Of a stretch of 20,850 nt of DNA, positions 20,825 through 20,850 are shown piece by piece. The stretch comes from CAZVBV01 sp964509975 (lineage in GTDB: Bacteria; Patescibacteriota; Gracilibacteria; UBA4473). Position numbers and translations under genes: made by a program. A model generated the notes under the pieces. That model did not search any database, was not told the origin of the DNA, and saw only the letters and a list, made by a program, of their open reading frames with translations. The DNA lies in NCBI GenBank assembly GCA_964509975.1, contig CAZDZO010000019.1, positions 1 through 20,850 of the forward strand, written 5' to 3'. Position 1 is the first letter of the stretch; each line of letters starts with the position of its first letter.

Positions 20825-20850
20825 GTTGTGTAAACGTGAGAGGATATTAT

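Overview
The window is AT-rich bacterial DNA with compact operons. UGA is used as a stop (the tmk stop at 6036-6038 and the GIY-YIG stop at 4718-4720), so the standard bacterial code applies. I infer a Patescibacteria/CPR genome with UGA as stop, perhaps Peregrinibacteria. The reasons are minimal versions of conserved genes (short SufD, free-standing C-terminal half of CarB, short FolP), a cluster of unrecognised secreted proteins, a tRNA-Leu with encoded CCA, and many small palindromic intergenic repeats. That placement rests on gene style and is not proven by a marker gene.

Layout. 1-416: 3' end of pnp, converging across a 15-bp BamHI-site hairpin on a minus-strand sufCBD iron-sulfur operon (466-3203). 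3280-4119: voltage-sensor potassium channel with a zinc-ribbon tail. 4120-4755: repeat-rich tract holding a small GIY-YIG endonuclease gene between covarying inverted hairpin repeats. 4759-7499: one-carbon and nucleotide genes: folD, a small membrane protein overlapping tmk, and divergent folP. 7806-8279: small helical hypothetical protein. 8341-12816: three secreted proteins that each have a signal peptide, an Arg/Ser/Tyr-rich linker and beta-rich domains. Two of them share a domain with a cysteine pair. 12953-15571: three membrane proteins: one with tandem PilC/GspF-like N-terminal motifs, an Lgt-like protein lacking its catalytic residues, and a small unknown. 15609-17177: C-terminal half of carbamoyl-phosphate synthase large chain. 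17380-18396: MscS channel. 18400-18993: minus-strand anchored Cys-rich protein. 19098-19182: tRNA-Leu(CAA), followed by a broken copy of its own 3' end and a second BamHI-type palindrome. 19441-19755: small membrane protein. 19841-20824: DHH/NrnA-type phosphoesterase on the minus strand.

Most of the named genes are housekeeping: Fe-S assembly, folate C1 and thymidylate supply, pyrimidine/arginine precursor, RNA turnover, ion and osmotic channels. The unusual material is: (i) the hairpin-repeat family with stem covariation around the GIY-YIG gene, with MITE-like pairs elsewhere; (ii) the secreted-protein cluster; (iii) the catalytically stripped Lgt-like protein; (iv) the interrupted tRNA 3'-end duplication. 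Promoters often show an extended -10 (TGnTATAAT-like). Several lie so close to the start codon that transcripts would be nearly leaderless.
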